This document shows, in pieces, positions 1 through 9,112 of a stretch of DNA of 64,000 bases. The stretch's first letter is position 1. Every line of letters starts with the position of its first letter. A program made the position numbers and the translations under genes. The DNA is taken from positions 238,772,027 to 238,836,026 of the forward strand of contig NC_071355.1 in NCBI RefSeq assembly GCF_943734655.1, in the 5' to 3' direction. The notes below the pieces were generated by a model. It did no database searches. It saw only the letters and a program-made list of their open reading frames with translations, and was not told the origin of the DNA. Origin of the DNA: Sabethes cyaneus. Lineage: Eukaryota > Arthropoda > Insecta > Diptera > Culicidae.

Positions 1-74
1 CAGAATTAGGTCGTTTCTGCTATTAAAGGATGTGACAAAGCACCGATAATTAATACCGATTTTATAATTGATCT
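1..74 (+). promoter_or_regulatory. Conserved distal promoter block, gene 1
   Basis: This ~73-bp block contains GACAAAGCACCGATAATTAA and ends in an AT-rich GATC motif. It is found almost unchanged upstream of gene 2 (3056-3130) and gene 4 (7504-7576), always in the same orientation relative to the gene and about 40 bp above the TATA box. Conservation in three paralogues suggests a shared control element; the bound factor is unknown. Confidence 0.5.
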
Positions 75-108
75 CAATTTCCTCAAGCAACCAAAGCAAC
101 TAAACAGG

Positions 109-115
109 TATAAAA
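109..115 (+). promoter_or_regulatory. TATA box of gene 1
   Basis: TATAAAA in the context GGTATAAAAGTGAC lies 78 bp above the start codon. About 30 bp downstream is an initiator-like CACAGTTC (about 140), which places the transcription start there. The same TATA-AGTG context recurs in genes 2 and 4. Confidence 0.7.
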
Positions 116-186
116 GTGACAAGCTTCGACAGTTTCAAGCACAGTTCATCTTCAGACGCAATTGCCTCTAACGCAGTATTTCGAAA

Positions 187-833
187 ATGAAGGTTTGTTT
201 TAGTTTATTTCACTTCGTTTACGAACAGCCACTTTGATTTTTTTCGTTTCCCAACCAAACTAGATCTTCGTTGCATTGCTGGTTGTCATCCTGGCTGTTG
301 CCGCTCAAGGATCTTATGCTCCTACATCCTACTGGCCATCATCGCATTCTACTGGATGGAACTCCTGGAACAACGGCTGGAACAGCTGGAATGGTCACCA
401 TCAAGTAGCTGCCTACCCTTATGCAAAGTCGTGGACCTCTTCATGGCCAGCAACCAATTTGTACAGCAACGGATGGGATGGCGCCTATGGTGCTGTGCAA
501 AAAGTATCCACCTGGGGTCAGCCATGGGGAACGTACGGCGCAGGTTGGGGATATCAAAACGTTGCCAAAACCATTGTGCCATCAGTAAAGGTCAATTCGT
601 GGAGTCAGCCATGGGGAACCTATGGAGCTGCCGACTGGGGATATCAACAGAACGTTGCCAAGACTATCGTTCCATCTGGTCACTCTTGGGGTCTGCCATG
701 GGGAAGCTATGGAGCTGGTGCTTATGGCTGGGAACAACCGCAAGTAATTAAGACCGTTGCTCCACAGGTTGTGAAACAGGTAGCTTATGTTGCTCCAGCA
801 CCGGTTAGTGTAGAAAAGGTTCTTGTACACTAA
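187..833 (+). CDS. W-rich secreted repeat protein, gene 1
   Basis: Exons are 187-192 (ATG AAG only) and 264-833; the intron 193-263 has GT/AG ends and phase 0. The product is 191 aa. It starts with MK followed by a hydrophobic signal peptide (IFVALLVVILAVAAQG), probably cleaved after AQG. The mature protein is rich in Trp, Gly, Tyr, Asn and Ser. It has an N-terminal WNSWNNGW block, then three imperfect ~30-aa repeats of the type SWGQPWGTYGA-WGYQ-NVAKTIVPS, and a Val/Ala-rich tail ending KVLVH. It has no Cys and no chitin-binding R&R domain. The composition resembles low-complexity Trp-rich cuticular proteins of mosquitoes (the CPLCW type), but an eggshell or other matrix role is possible. The role is inferred; the gene model is well supported by four paralogues. 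Confidence 0.85.
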
Positions 834-865
834 GGCAAATAGGTTTTATTTGACAGGAAAAAGGG

Positions 866-871
866 AATAAA
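866..871 (+). terminator. Poly(A) signal of gene 1
   Basis: AATAAA lies 32 bp after the stop codon, in the sequence GGGAATAAATCGATTCTT that is also present downstream of the paralogues. Confidence 0.7.
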
Positions 872-1026
872 TCGATTCTTAGATTACGTTAAAACATCAA
901 ATGAATTGTTTTATTTTTGATTTTAGTAGTTCAATCAACCGAAACGTGTGTTAGTTGTGGTCGGAGTGGTTTCAAGCGATTCAATATCTTCAAAACTAGT
1001 AATATTGGTTGCCGTCACGGAATGTT

Positions 1027-2062
1027 CCGGTTCGAACCGGAACAGAGCCAAATCGGACCGGAATAAAGTCGGAATAACAAAGTTCGTGCCGATTTTTAAC
1101 CGGACCGGAACCCGGACTTCAATTTTCGTTCGGATGTCGAACACTAACTCTGTTACTTTCATTCAAAAACCGAAATAGAAAATTGTACTGAAAATTATCT
1201 TTAAACTTCCTATTTCAATAAGTTTAGTAACTTTTCAGAAGCAGAAGTGTTTTGAAATAAGTGTTTCTCAAGGCGTTTTCTTCAAATTTCTCCTAAAAAA
1301 GCGTGACAAAGTCAATTGCTTTTATGCACAAATTCAAAGCTCTGGTACCATTCTACAGTTGGTTCTATGACTTGAAACGGCTACCTCTTTTAGATCCCTT
1401 GCAATTTAATTTGAAACGCATCGTTTTGGTTATTAAAATAGTATCTGAAAACTGCACGAAAACTGCCTCTCTCTTTCTTACCTCTCTCTCATATATATTT
1501 CTCCCTTTATTCACACAATTTCTAAAAAGTTTCCATTCTTCTACTATCAGTAAAAGCAATATCAGAAAAGTTGTGCTACACTACTAGGTAGATACAAACA
1601 TAATTCCATAAAAAAATGCTTCATAGAACTAATGATACCATTTTTCACTCATTACCGCTTGTTTACTCTACTAAAAATGATTAATATTACTTTTGACCAA
1701 CTTTTCGGCTCAAATACTCCTATGTGCAATGCTTTGCCTTTTTTTGCAACAATTTGAATGAATTGAGAGAACTGCCGCTTTTTCAGAAATTCAAAAACGA
1801 ACGTACTCATAGTCGCCAAGCCGAATCTTTTCTAAGTTGCAATGTCTTAGAATGAAAACATACAAGTTCGATTGTTTGTGCAATCAGTGATCCAAATTCT
1901 TTTGGTCTCTAATATCAATAGAGTAATTTATCAATCCCCGCAGTTGTCCTTTTCTCAATCGCTCTTTTCGAGCTTCAGCTTTGCGGAGGTTTGATTTGGT
2001 ATCTATTTATTTGACTACATTATTCTTCATTCAAACTTGCTTGAATATTTGTTAGTTGACTT
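1027..2062. other. Spacer between the inverted arms
   Basis: There is no supported gene here. The first ~110 bp are rich in CCGGAAC/CGGACCGG words, and a similar low-complexity patch lies at 10413-10565. A CT-rich microsatellite-like run lies near 1468-1505. The short ORFs lack splice or homology support. Confidence 0.6.
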
Positions 2063-2254
2063 GCATTCCGTGACGGCAATCAATGTTACTAGTTTTGAAG
2101 ATATTGAATCGTTTGAAAGATATCACTCCGACCACAACTGAAACCAGTGCAAAATAGTTGCTGAATGCTTAAAAACGCACGTTTCGGTTGATTGAACTAC
2201 TGAAATCAAAAATAAAACAATTCATTTGATGTTTTAACGTGATCCAAAAATCGA

Positions 2255-2260
2255 TTTATT
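2255..2260 (-). terminator. Poly(A) signal of gene 2
   Basis: TTTATT on the plus strand is AATAAA on the minus strand, about 32 bp past the stop codon of gene 2. It is followed by the same CGATTT context as in gene 1. Confidence 0.65.
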
Positions 2261-2291
2261 CCCTTTTGCTGTCAAATAAAACCTATTTGGC

Positions 2292-2944
2292 TTAGTGCAC
2301 AAGAACCTTTTCTACACCAATCGGTGCAGGAGCAACATAAGCTACTTGTTTCACAACCTGTGGAGCAACGGTCTTAATCACTTGCGGTTGTTCCCAGCCA
2401 TAAGCACCAGCTCCATAGCTTCCCCATGGCAGACCCCAAGAGTGACCAGATGGAACGATAGTCTTGGCAACGTTCTGTTGATATCCCCAATCAGCGGCTC
2501 CGTAGCTTCCCCATGGCTGACTCCAAGCGTTGACCTTCACTGAAGGCACAATGGTTTTGGCAACGTTTTGATACGACCAACCAGCACCGTAGGTTCCCCA
2601 TGGTTGACCCCATCCGGAGGAGACTCTCTCCACAGCACCATAGGCACCATCCCATCCGTTGTTGTACAAATTGGTTGCTGGCCATGCAGAGGTCCACGAC
2701 TTTGCGTAGGGATAGGCAGCAGCTTGGTGGTGACCATTCCAGCTGTTCCAGCCGTTGTTCCAGGAGTTCCATCCAGTAGAATGCGATGATGGCCAGTAGG
2801 ATGTAGGCACATAGGATCCTTGAGCCAAGGCTACAGCCATGCAGGCAACCAGCAGTGCAACGAAGATCTAGTTTGGTTGGGAAACGAAACAAATTAAAGT
2901 GGCTGTTTGCGAACGAAGTGAAATTAACTAAAACTAACCTTCAT
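2292..2944 (-). CDS. W-rich secreted repeat protein, gene 2
   Basis: On the minus strand the exons are 2944-2939 (ATG AAG) and 2867-2292, with a 71-bp GT/AG phase-0 intron; the product is 193 aa. The signal peptide is MK plus IFVALLVACMAVALAQG. The mature part matches gene 1 nearly residue for residue: WNSWNNGW block, three WG-PWG-YGA repeats, and a tail ending KVLVH. It sits tail-to-tail with gene 1 and head-to-head with gene 3; the two start codons are 428 bp apart and share one intergenic control region. As with gene 1, a structural cuticle or matrix role is an inference from composition only. Confidence 0.85.
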
Positions 2945-3015
2945 TTTCAAAATACTGTGTTGGAGGCAATTGTGTCTAAAGATGGACTGTGCTTGAAACT
3001 GTCGGAGTTTGTCAC

Positions 3016-3022
3016 TTTTATA
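3016..3022 (-). promoter_or_regulatory. TATA box of gene 2
   Basis: TATAAAA on the minus strand, followed by GTGACAAA as in gene 1, 72 bp above the start codon. Confidence 0.7.
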
Positions 3023-3055
3023 CCCGTTTAGTTGTTTTGGCTGCTTGAGGAAATT

Positions 3056-3130
3056 GCGATCAATTATAAAATCGGTATTAATTATCGGTGCTTTGTCACA
3101 TCCTTTAATAGCAGAAACGACCTAATTCTG
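3056..3130 (-). promoter_or_regulatory. Conserved distal promoter block, gene 2
   Basis: This is the inverted copy of block 1-74 and keeps the TATTAATTATCGGTGCTTTG core. It lies between divergent genes 2 and 3 and could serve both. Confidence 0.5.
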
Positions 3131-3237
3131 TGGGAGGTTCATTTTCTGCTTGATTTATTTATTGGTTTGCTTTTGCACGTAAGAAATAGTGATCGTCCAA
3201 AAATTGAACCATCGGGCGAAAGGAAGTAAAACATATT

Positions 3238-3278
3238 AGGAAGTGCAATTGCTAACCTGGCAGAGGCCATGAAAGAAG
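3238..3278 (+). promoter_or_regulatory. Conserved proximal promoter block, gene 3
   Basis: A block containing GCAATTGCTAACCTGGCAGA and CATGAAAGAAG sits directly before the TATA box. It recurs upstream of gene 5 (7696-7740), which shows that genes 3 and 5 descend from one unit with a promoter type different from genes 1, 2 and 4. Confidence 0.5.
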
Positions 3279-3285
3279 TATAAAA
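3279..3285 (+). promoter_or_regulatory. TATA box of gene 3
   Basis: TATAAAA in AGAAGTATAAAAAAGCC, with a CACAGTAC initiator-like site about 30 bp downstream, 88 bp above the start codon. Confidence 0.7.
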
Positions 3286-3372
3286 AAGCCAGCTAAACGT
3301 TAGCTAGTCACAGTACTTCTCAGCCTATCTTAGTTTCCTCAACTCAGTATTAGAATTTTAAAAACAAACAGA

Positions 3373-3998
3373 ATGAAGGTAAAATCTAATTAAACTTCAT
3401 CATGTGTTTAAAACTTATCAATTTTATTCTTCACTAGGTAATTTCTGCCATATTGATTGCAACGCTGGCCGTTGCTGCTCAAGGATCCTATGTGCCAACA
3501 TCCTACTGGCCATCGCACTCCGCTGGCTGGAATTCCTGGAACAACGGATGGAACAATGGTTGGAACAGCTGGAATGGCCACCAAGTAGCTGCCTACCCTT
3601 ACGCAAAATCGTGGACTTCTTCATGGCCAGCAAACAATTTGTACAGCAACGGATGGGATGGCGCCTATGGTGCTGTGGAGAAAGCTTCCACATGGGGTCA
3701 ACCATGGGGAACGTACGGAGCCGGTTGGTCGTATCAAAACGTTGCCAAAACCATTGTGCCATCAGTAAAGGTCAACTCGTGGAGTCAGCCATGGGGAAGC
3801 TACGGAGCCGCCGATTGGGGATATCAACAGAACGTTGCCAAGACTATCGTTCCATCTGGTCACTCGTGGGGACTGCCATGGGGAAGCTATGGAACTGGTG
3901 CTTACGGCTGGGAACAACCGCAAGTAATTAAGACCGTTGCTCCACAGGTTGTGAAACAGGTAGCTTATGTTGCTCCAGAAAAGATCCTCGTACACTAA
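3373..3998 (+). CDS. W-rich secreted repeat protein, gene 3
   Basis: Exons are 3373-3378 (ATG AAG) and 3438-3998; the 59-bp intron has GT/AG ends and phase 0. The product is 188 aa with signal peptide MK plus VISAILIATLAVAAQG. There is an extra WNNGWNNG unit in the N-terminal Trp/Asn block, then three WGQPWGTYGA-type repeats. The tail is shorter than in genes 1 and 2: the AP-V-V stretch before EKILVH is deleted in frame. It is divergent from gene 2 and shares the 3' flank style (GGAATAAATCAATTCTT) with gene 5. Function is inferred only as a secreted structural protein. Confidence 0.85.
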
Positions 3999-4030
3999 AG
4001 TGATTAGATTTTATGTGATAGCAACGAAGG

Positions 4031-4036
4031 AATAAA
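4031..4036 (+). terminator. Poly(A) signal of gene 3
   Basis: AATAAA lies 32 bp past the stop, in GGAATAAATCAATTCTT, the same context as after gene 5. Confidence 0.7.
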
Positions 4037-4039
4037 TCA

Positions 4040-6720
4040 ATTCTTGGATTACGTAAATACTTTAAATGGCTTATTTTATTTTTGTTGTCGATAATTCAAA
4101 ACTGCCCGGAATGGTCACCTATTGAATGGGAATGGGTTATAATCAAAAGGCATCTCAACAAAAATACACATATACCTATAACCCAAACTTTTGAATTTGT
4201 ACGAAAATAAACGGTTCGTCAAATGAACGCTAAGTTAATATTTGGTCCGTAGTTAAAGAAAGAGTGTAGCAAATTTTCTCCGTGTGGGATATTTTGACTC
4301 ATTTCGTACAAAATCAGTAAGTTTTGAATACCGCGCTTTCAATCACAGCAACCCAGTGAGTGGAAGGTTAAATCAAAATTCGCCAATAAACAAACGTCAC
4401 TGACATTTCAAAACCGCAAAAAGGAAAGAGCTCCGTCGATTGGAAAATAGAAGATAATAAAGAACCTGCTGCCTGTCTGCTGCTGTTTTCGGCATTATTA
4501 CTGTGCTGCTGCCATGCTGCTGACTGGCCTGGCTGGTGAGGATGATGATGATGCTGCACGTGCTAATAAGTGGAATTTACGACGCCCCTAAATGCAGCAA
4601 ATGAAATGCTCTGCTGGCCGGTTCGGTTGTCGGTTGGTTTGTTTCCTCGGAAGAACCCATCGGAGAAAAACCACCGAATTAAAATTCCCAGCCAGTTTCG
4701 AAAAATGGATCGCTTCGGGTGTTCGGGTGGCTACGGCTGGTGGAGGCAGGCTGGCCGGGGGTCGGCCAGCGAGAGTCGAGTGTGGTAAACGATGGGTCCA
4801 GTTCACAAGCTCATCAGAAACAGAACACAGACAGACAATCGGCCGGTCGGTTGGCCGGTCGGGGATAATGATGGACACGTACGGACACGGACGGCGGACC
4901 TAAATGGTGCAATTTCGAGCGATGCGGTTTTTTACCACTCGGCGTGGTTACGCGATTCTTCATTTGGACCATTTGGTTTTTGTTGTTGTTTTTCTAATTG
5001 GGGGAAAATTTCAGATCACCAAACCGGCTTACAGAGCTTTACAATGGCGTTACTGATGTTTGTTGGTGGGATGTTTGATTGATTGACGGCGCGGAGGTCG
5101 GGGACTTGGGCAAGAAGGCTTCCCTTCTGGTCTTCCCCGCAGTAATGTGAACGCGCACAGTTCAACGGTTCCCACTTTCGCCGGGCCAGATCGTTTCGCG
5201 GAAGGGAATCATCGATGTAAGAACAACAAGTGTGGCACTGTCTGACGATAATTGCCCACAAGCGGACGCCAATCATTTGGATGATTACGTGCACAGTCGA
5301 AATAATCGGAACTTGTCTCTGAATTTTGCAAAGCAAATTGTTCACTGCTGTTTGCAACGGCTGGCCAAACGAAATTTGGAATTTAGGCTGCGAGGAGACG
5401 CAAATACGAGAGAGCAGCGAGCGGGAATGAAATTACGTGATAACCGAAATTCTGGCTTTGGCAGACCAGTGATACGGATACGGCACCGGTGGTGATTACA
5501 AGCCAGACATCATTCAACGAAACCCCCGTTAACATATCAACAACTTTTGAAGCATAAAATTTAAATTTAATTGAAAAAAAAAGAAAAGGAAAAATCACTA
5601 TTTGACGCAACACTTGGTTACATCGGGACTACCCCTGGTTTTCCTACGTTAAAACGTTAAAAAAACAGTAAACAGTGACTCAAGTTGTTGTTTTGCGGTA
5701 AAACCTGGATGAGCCAATGAGCCATAATTCCATCAAGGACATCATGCACTTACACTGTCAGTATGTCGCGTTTTTTATTGAAACTATACATATCGTTTGG
5801 AAAATCCCTTCAGATAAGATATCGGAGCGAAGAGAGCGGAACCTTCAACCGTTGTTGAATTTGTCAATAGTTCTCATGCGAAGAGTGACGCGTGGACACT
5901 TATCATATCATATCCGAAGGGAATTAGTTGTTATTCCCGAGCTTTGCACCCGTCTGCGTTTCGGGCGAAACGGTCTAGTGGCATTTCAAACCCAGACAAA
6001 TGGTTTGAGAAACTCAAATTCTGTTATTTTTGTTACCTGCCCACTAATCATCTGCAATAAACCAGCTAGGATATTTGATAAACACATTGTAGATCTTTTA
6101 TTATTTTCTTTTTAATGCTATAAAGTAAGATTTTTTGTGTTTTTTCATCAATCGTCAAAAACTAATTTTCTCTGAAGAGAAATCTGAGTTGCTAAAATCT
6201 GCAATGCTTAAGGCCCACCAAAATGGAAACGGATTCAGTTTTCTGTTGGATTATCTATCAAATTTACCCAACAGAGCCGAAATCGCATATCCATTGTGTT
6301 TTGGAACCGTTACGCATAGTCTGTGCGTTTCGCAGAGAAGCCGGGCGGGAAGAGATAAATGGGGTTTCGCACATAATCCGCCTAACTGTGCCTACCTATT
6401 TAATATCAGCTAGCTAGAGCTTGAGATTAGAGAAGAGAGACATCGAAAACACAAGCAAAACCAAAGTTCAATTGGCGGTTAAAAATAGACTGGATGTGTG
6501 TTAATTATAGCTTTTCTATCTATCAGTTACTGTTTTTGAATGCGAATTTTCTTTATACAACCGACTCTTTTGGTAGACCTGAAGTCTCGTGATGTTACTG
6601 ACCGATGTGGTTATCATTTGACCACTTCAGGTCATTACTGATATGAAATAGAAATCGGGCAAATTTGCGAAAATATTTCAAAAATAAAATAAAACAATTC
6701 GTTCAATGTATTTACACAAC
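4040..6720. other. Intergenic region between genes 3 and 4
   Basis: About 2.7 kb without a supported gene. The part from about 4600 to 5500 is GC-richer, with CCGGT/CGGT words, and holds overlapping ORFs on both strands, but there is no homology or splice pattern that I recognise. The longest ORF (5717-6115, 132 codons) has an unremarkable composition. Confidence 0.5.
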
Positions 6721-6727
6721 CCAACAA

Positions 6728-6733
6728 TTTATT
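6728..6733 (-). terminator. Poly(A) signal of gene 4
   Basis: AATAAA on the minus strand, about 38 bp past the stop codon. Confidence 0.65.
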
Positions 6734-6770
6734 CCTTTCTATTCCCATTGTCAAACCAAACCGATTTGTC

Positions 6771-7390
6771 CTAGTGCACTAAAACTTTCTCAACACCAAC
6801 CGATGCTGGAGCAACGTAAGCTACCTGCTTGACAGCCGGAACGACAGTCTTGATTAGTTGCGGTTGCTCCCAGCCGTAAGCACCGGCTCCATAGCTTCCC
6901 CATGGCAGTCCCCAGGAGTGACCAGATGGAACGATAGTCTTGGCAACGTTCTGTTGATAGGTTCCCCAAGGCTGACTCCAAGAGTCGACCTTTACTGATG
7001 GCACAATGGTCTTGGCAACATTCTGATATCCCCAACCAGCGCCGTACGTTCCCCATGGCTGACCCCAGGCGGATACTTTTTGCACAGCACCATAGGCGCC
7101 ATCCCATCCGTTGCTGTACGAATTGGTTGCTGGCCATGAAGAGGTCCACGACTTTGCGTAAGGGTAGGCAGCTACTTGGTGGTGACCATTCCAGCTGTTC
7201 CAGCCGTTGTTCCAGGAGTTCCATCCAGCGGAGTGTGATGGCCAGTAGGACGAAGGCACGTACGATCCTTGAGCAGCCACAGTCAGGGTGGCGACCAACA
7301 AAGCAGCGAACATCTAATTTGGTTAGAAAATGGAAAAAAATCAATACAGTAAAGTTCGTAAACGAAGGGAAAATCTACTCAAACCTTCAT
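6771..7390 (-). CDS. W-rich secreted repeat protein, gene 4
   Basis: On the minus strand the exons are 7390-7385 (ATG AAG) and 7313-6771, with a 71-bp GT/AG phase-0 intron; the product is 182 aa, ending in TAG rather than the TAA of the paralogues. The signal peptide is MK plus MFAALLVATLTVAAQG. Exon 2 itself begins with ATG (Met where genes 1 and 2 have Ile), so a second in-frame start exists. The second repeat lacks seven residues (GAADWGY) through a 21-bp in-frame deletion, giving PWGTYQQNVAK. The rest matches the family. It is divergent from gene 5 and convergent with gene 3. Confidence 0.85.
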
Positions 7391-7460
7391 TTTGGAAATA
7401 CTGTGTTAAAACAATTGTGTTTGGAGTTGAACTGTGATTGAAACTATCGAACTTTGCCAC

Positions 7461-7467
7461 TTTTATA
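7461..7467 (-). promoter_or_regulatory. TATA box of gene 4
   Basis: TATAAAA on the minus strand followed by GTGGCAAAG, 71 bp above the start codon and matching genes 1 and 2. Confidence 0.7.
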
Positions 7468-7503
7468 CCAGTTTAGTTGCTTCGGTTGCCTATTTCCTCA
7501 ATT

Positions 7504-7576
7504 GCGATCAATTATAAAATCGGTATTAATTATCGGTGCTTTGTCACATCCTTTAATAACAGAAATGACCTAATTC
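7504..7576 (-). promoter_or_regulatory. Conserved distal promoter block, gene 4
   Basis: The third copy of the 73-bp block (core TATTAATTATCGGTGCTTTG, then GTCACATCCTTTAATA), with only a few changes from the copies at 1-74 and 3056-3130. Confidence 0.5.
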
Positions 7577-7740
7577 GGTGGAAGGTTTATTTTCTGTTCG
7601 ATTTATTTATCGGTTGACTTTTGCACATAAAAAGAAGGTTAAAATCGCCAAAAACTTAACTATTGAGCGAAAGGAAATAAAACAATTCAATATTAGGAAG
7701 CGCAATTGCTAACCTGGCAGAGCAGAGGTCATGAAAGAAG

Positions 7741-7747
7741 TATAAAA
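7741..7747 (+). promoter_or_regulatory. TATA box of gene 5
   Basis: TATAAAA preceded by the conserved TGCTAACCTGGCAGAG and ATGAAAGAAG words and followed by CCACAGTAC, as in gene 3. Confidence 0.7.
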
Positions 7748-7901
7748 ACATTGGAAAAACGTTAGCTAACCACAGTACCTCTCAGGCTTTTTCAGTCTAA
7801 TCAACTTAGTATTATCGTTTTAGAAACAAATAACTAAGGTAAAACAGCTTTACTCAAATGCTACAGTGTTTTTAAAATTTACGAATCTTATTCGTCACTA
7901 G

Positions 7902-8531
7902 ATGATTTCTGCCCTATTGATTGCAACGTTGGCCGTTGCCGCTCAAGGATCCTACGTGCCGACGTCCTACTGGCCATCGCACTCCGCTGGCTGGAATTCC
8001 TGGAACAACGGCTGGAATGATCACCAAGTAGCTGCTTATCCTTACGCGAAATCGTGGACCTCTTCCTCATGGCCAGCAACCAATTTGTACAGCAACGGAT
8101 GGGATGGCGCATATGGTGGTGTGCAGAAAGCATGGGGTCAACCATGGGGAACGTACGGAGCTGGTTGGTCGTATCAAAACATTGCCAAAACCATTGCGCC
8201 ATCAGTGAAGGTCAACTCGTGGAGCCAGCCATGGGGAACCTATGGAGCCGCTGATTGGGGATATCAAAATGTTGCCAAGACCATTGTGCCATCAGTGAAT
8301 ATTAACTCTTGGAGCCAGCCATGGGAAACCTATGGAGCCGCTGATTGGGGTTATCAGCAAAACGTTGCCAAGACTATCGTTCCAGCCGGTAACTCGTGGG
8401 GAATACCATGGGGAAGCTACGGAGCTGGTACATACGGCTGGGAACAGCCACAAGTAATTAAGACCGTTGTCCCGGCGGCAAAACAGGTAGCTCCAGCAAC
8501 GGTTGGTGTCGGAAAGGTTCTTTTACACTAA
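7902..8531 (+). CDS. W-rich secreted repeat protein, gene 5 (relocated start)
   Basis: The product is 209 aa. The coding sequence lies wholly in what is exon 2 of the paralogues. The first exon (donor at 7839-7840, AAG|GTAAAA) has lost its ATG: the paralogue reads AGAATGAAG and this gene reads TAACTAAG. The exon-2 start GTA (Val in gene 3) is ATG here, directly after the acceptor CACTAG. The new start still gives a complete signal peptide, MISALLIATLAVAAQG, so the old intron 7839-7901 becomes a 5' UTR intron. The protein has four WG-PWG-YGA repeats, one more than its relatives (an extra unit with VNINSWSQPWETYGA), and a shorter tail ending KVLLH. It is probably functional, because the frame is intact and the promoter and poly(A) signal are kept. 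Function is inferred as for gene 1. Confidence 0.8.
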   Translation: MISALLIATLAVAAQGSYVPTSYWPSHSAGWNSWNNGWNDHQVAAYPYAKSWTSSSWPATNLYSNGWDGAYGGVQKAWGQPWGTYGAGWSYQNIAKTIAPSVKVNSWSQPWGTYGAADWGYQNVAKTIVPSVNINSWSQPWETYGAADWGYQQNVAKTIVPAGNSWGIPWGSYGAGTYGWEQPQVIKTVVPAAKQVAPATVGVGKVLLH

Positions 8532-8563
8532 AGCAAGTCGTTTTTATTTGACAGACAAAAAGG

Positions 8564-8569
8564 AATAAA
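8564..8569 (+). terminator. Poly(A) signal of gene 5
   Basis: AATAAA in GGAATAAATCAATTCTTG, 32 bp past the stop. Confidence 0.7.
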
Positions 8570-8599
8570 TCAATTCTTGTGTTATGCGTATCAACTGAT

Positions 8600-9110
8600 T
8601 TTTTCTGTTCTAAAACTTCCATCATGTCGTTTCAAATTATACTGGATCGACGGCTCCACTTTGGTTGTCGAATTTATTCAAATTCGATACCAACAGTCCT
8701 TGCCAGTAGAATCGTAACATCTTCGGGCACTAAGTATTTTGACGGACGTAAATTCAAGGCTTGCTTTGCACCTTGGATTGGACTTTGACGTCCACTCAAA
8801 GTTGTTCCAGTGGGAGCGGGGCACTGACTGACGTTTTTCATTTGTGATTGTGATTGTGACAAAACCATTTGCACTTTTAACATAGGGGTAATAGGGGAAT
8901 AATGGGTACCTTAACTTGGCTGATGGCTGATTTTGGATGCTTAAATGACTAAATTTTTAAAGTGTTGTCAATGCAAAACATGAATTTAGTATCAATTATT
9001 AAAGGCATAATGTTTGCAAGTTCCAAAATAACTGTATAATCATGAAAATTGTAAGTTAAAGTCATGCTTCAAAAACTACCAATAAGCCAGTGTGTGAACA
9101 AAATAAGCAC
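8600..9110. other. Intergenic, nothing recognised
   Basis: No conserved ORF, repeat or promoter motif was seen between the poly(A) site of gene 5 and the pogo element. Confidence 0.4.
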
Positions 9111-9112
9111 TC

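Larger units (their letters stand above)
1..1026 (+). repeat. Left arm of large inverted duplication (gene 1 unit)
   Basis: The reverse complement of this stretch is found at 2063-3130. The match starts with the distal promoter block and runs through the TATA box, both exons and the intron of the W-rich gene. It continues about 190 bp past the poly(A) signal. The arm is cut by the window edge, so the duplication may continue to the left. Confidence 0.9.
2063..3130 (-). repeat. Right arm of large inverted duplication (gene 2 unit)
   Basis: This is the reverse complement of 1-1026 with scattered substitutions and small indels, including the 3' flank beyond the poly(A) signal. An inverted pair this long and similar can undergo gene conversion or inversion. 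Confidence 0.9.

Noticed and set aside
1029..1042. CCGGTTCGAACCGG as a tRNA B box
   Set aside because: It is a palindrome in a CCGGAAC-rich tract with no A box, cloverleaf or terminator.
5717..6115. 132-codon ORF between W-rich genes 3 and 4
   Set aside because: No family resemblance, signal peptide, splice sites or promoter; a single ORF of this length is expected by chance in 2.7 kb.
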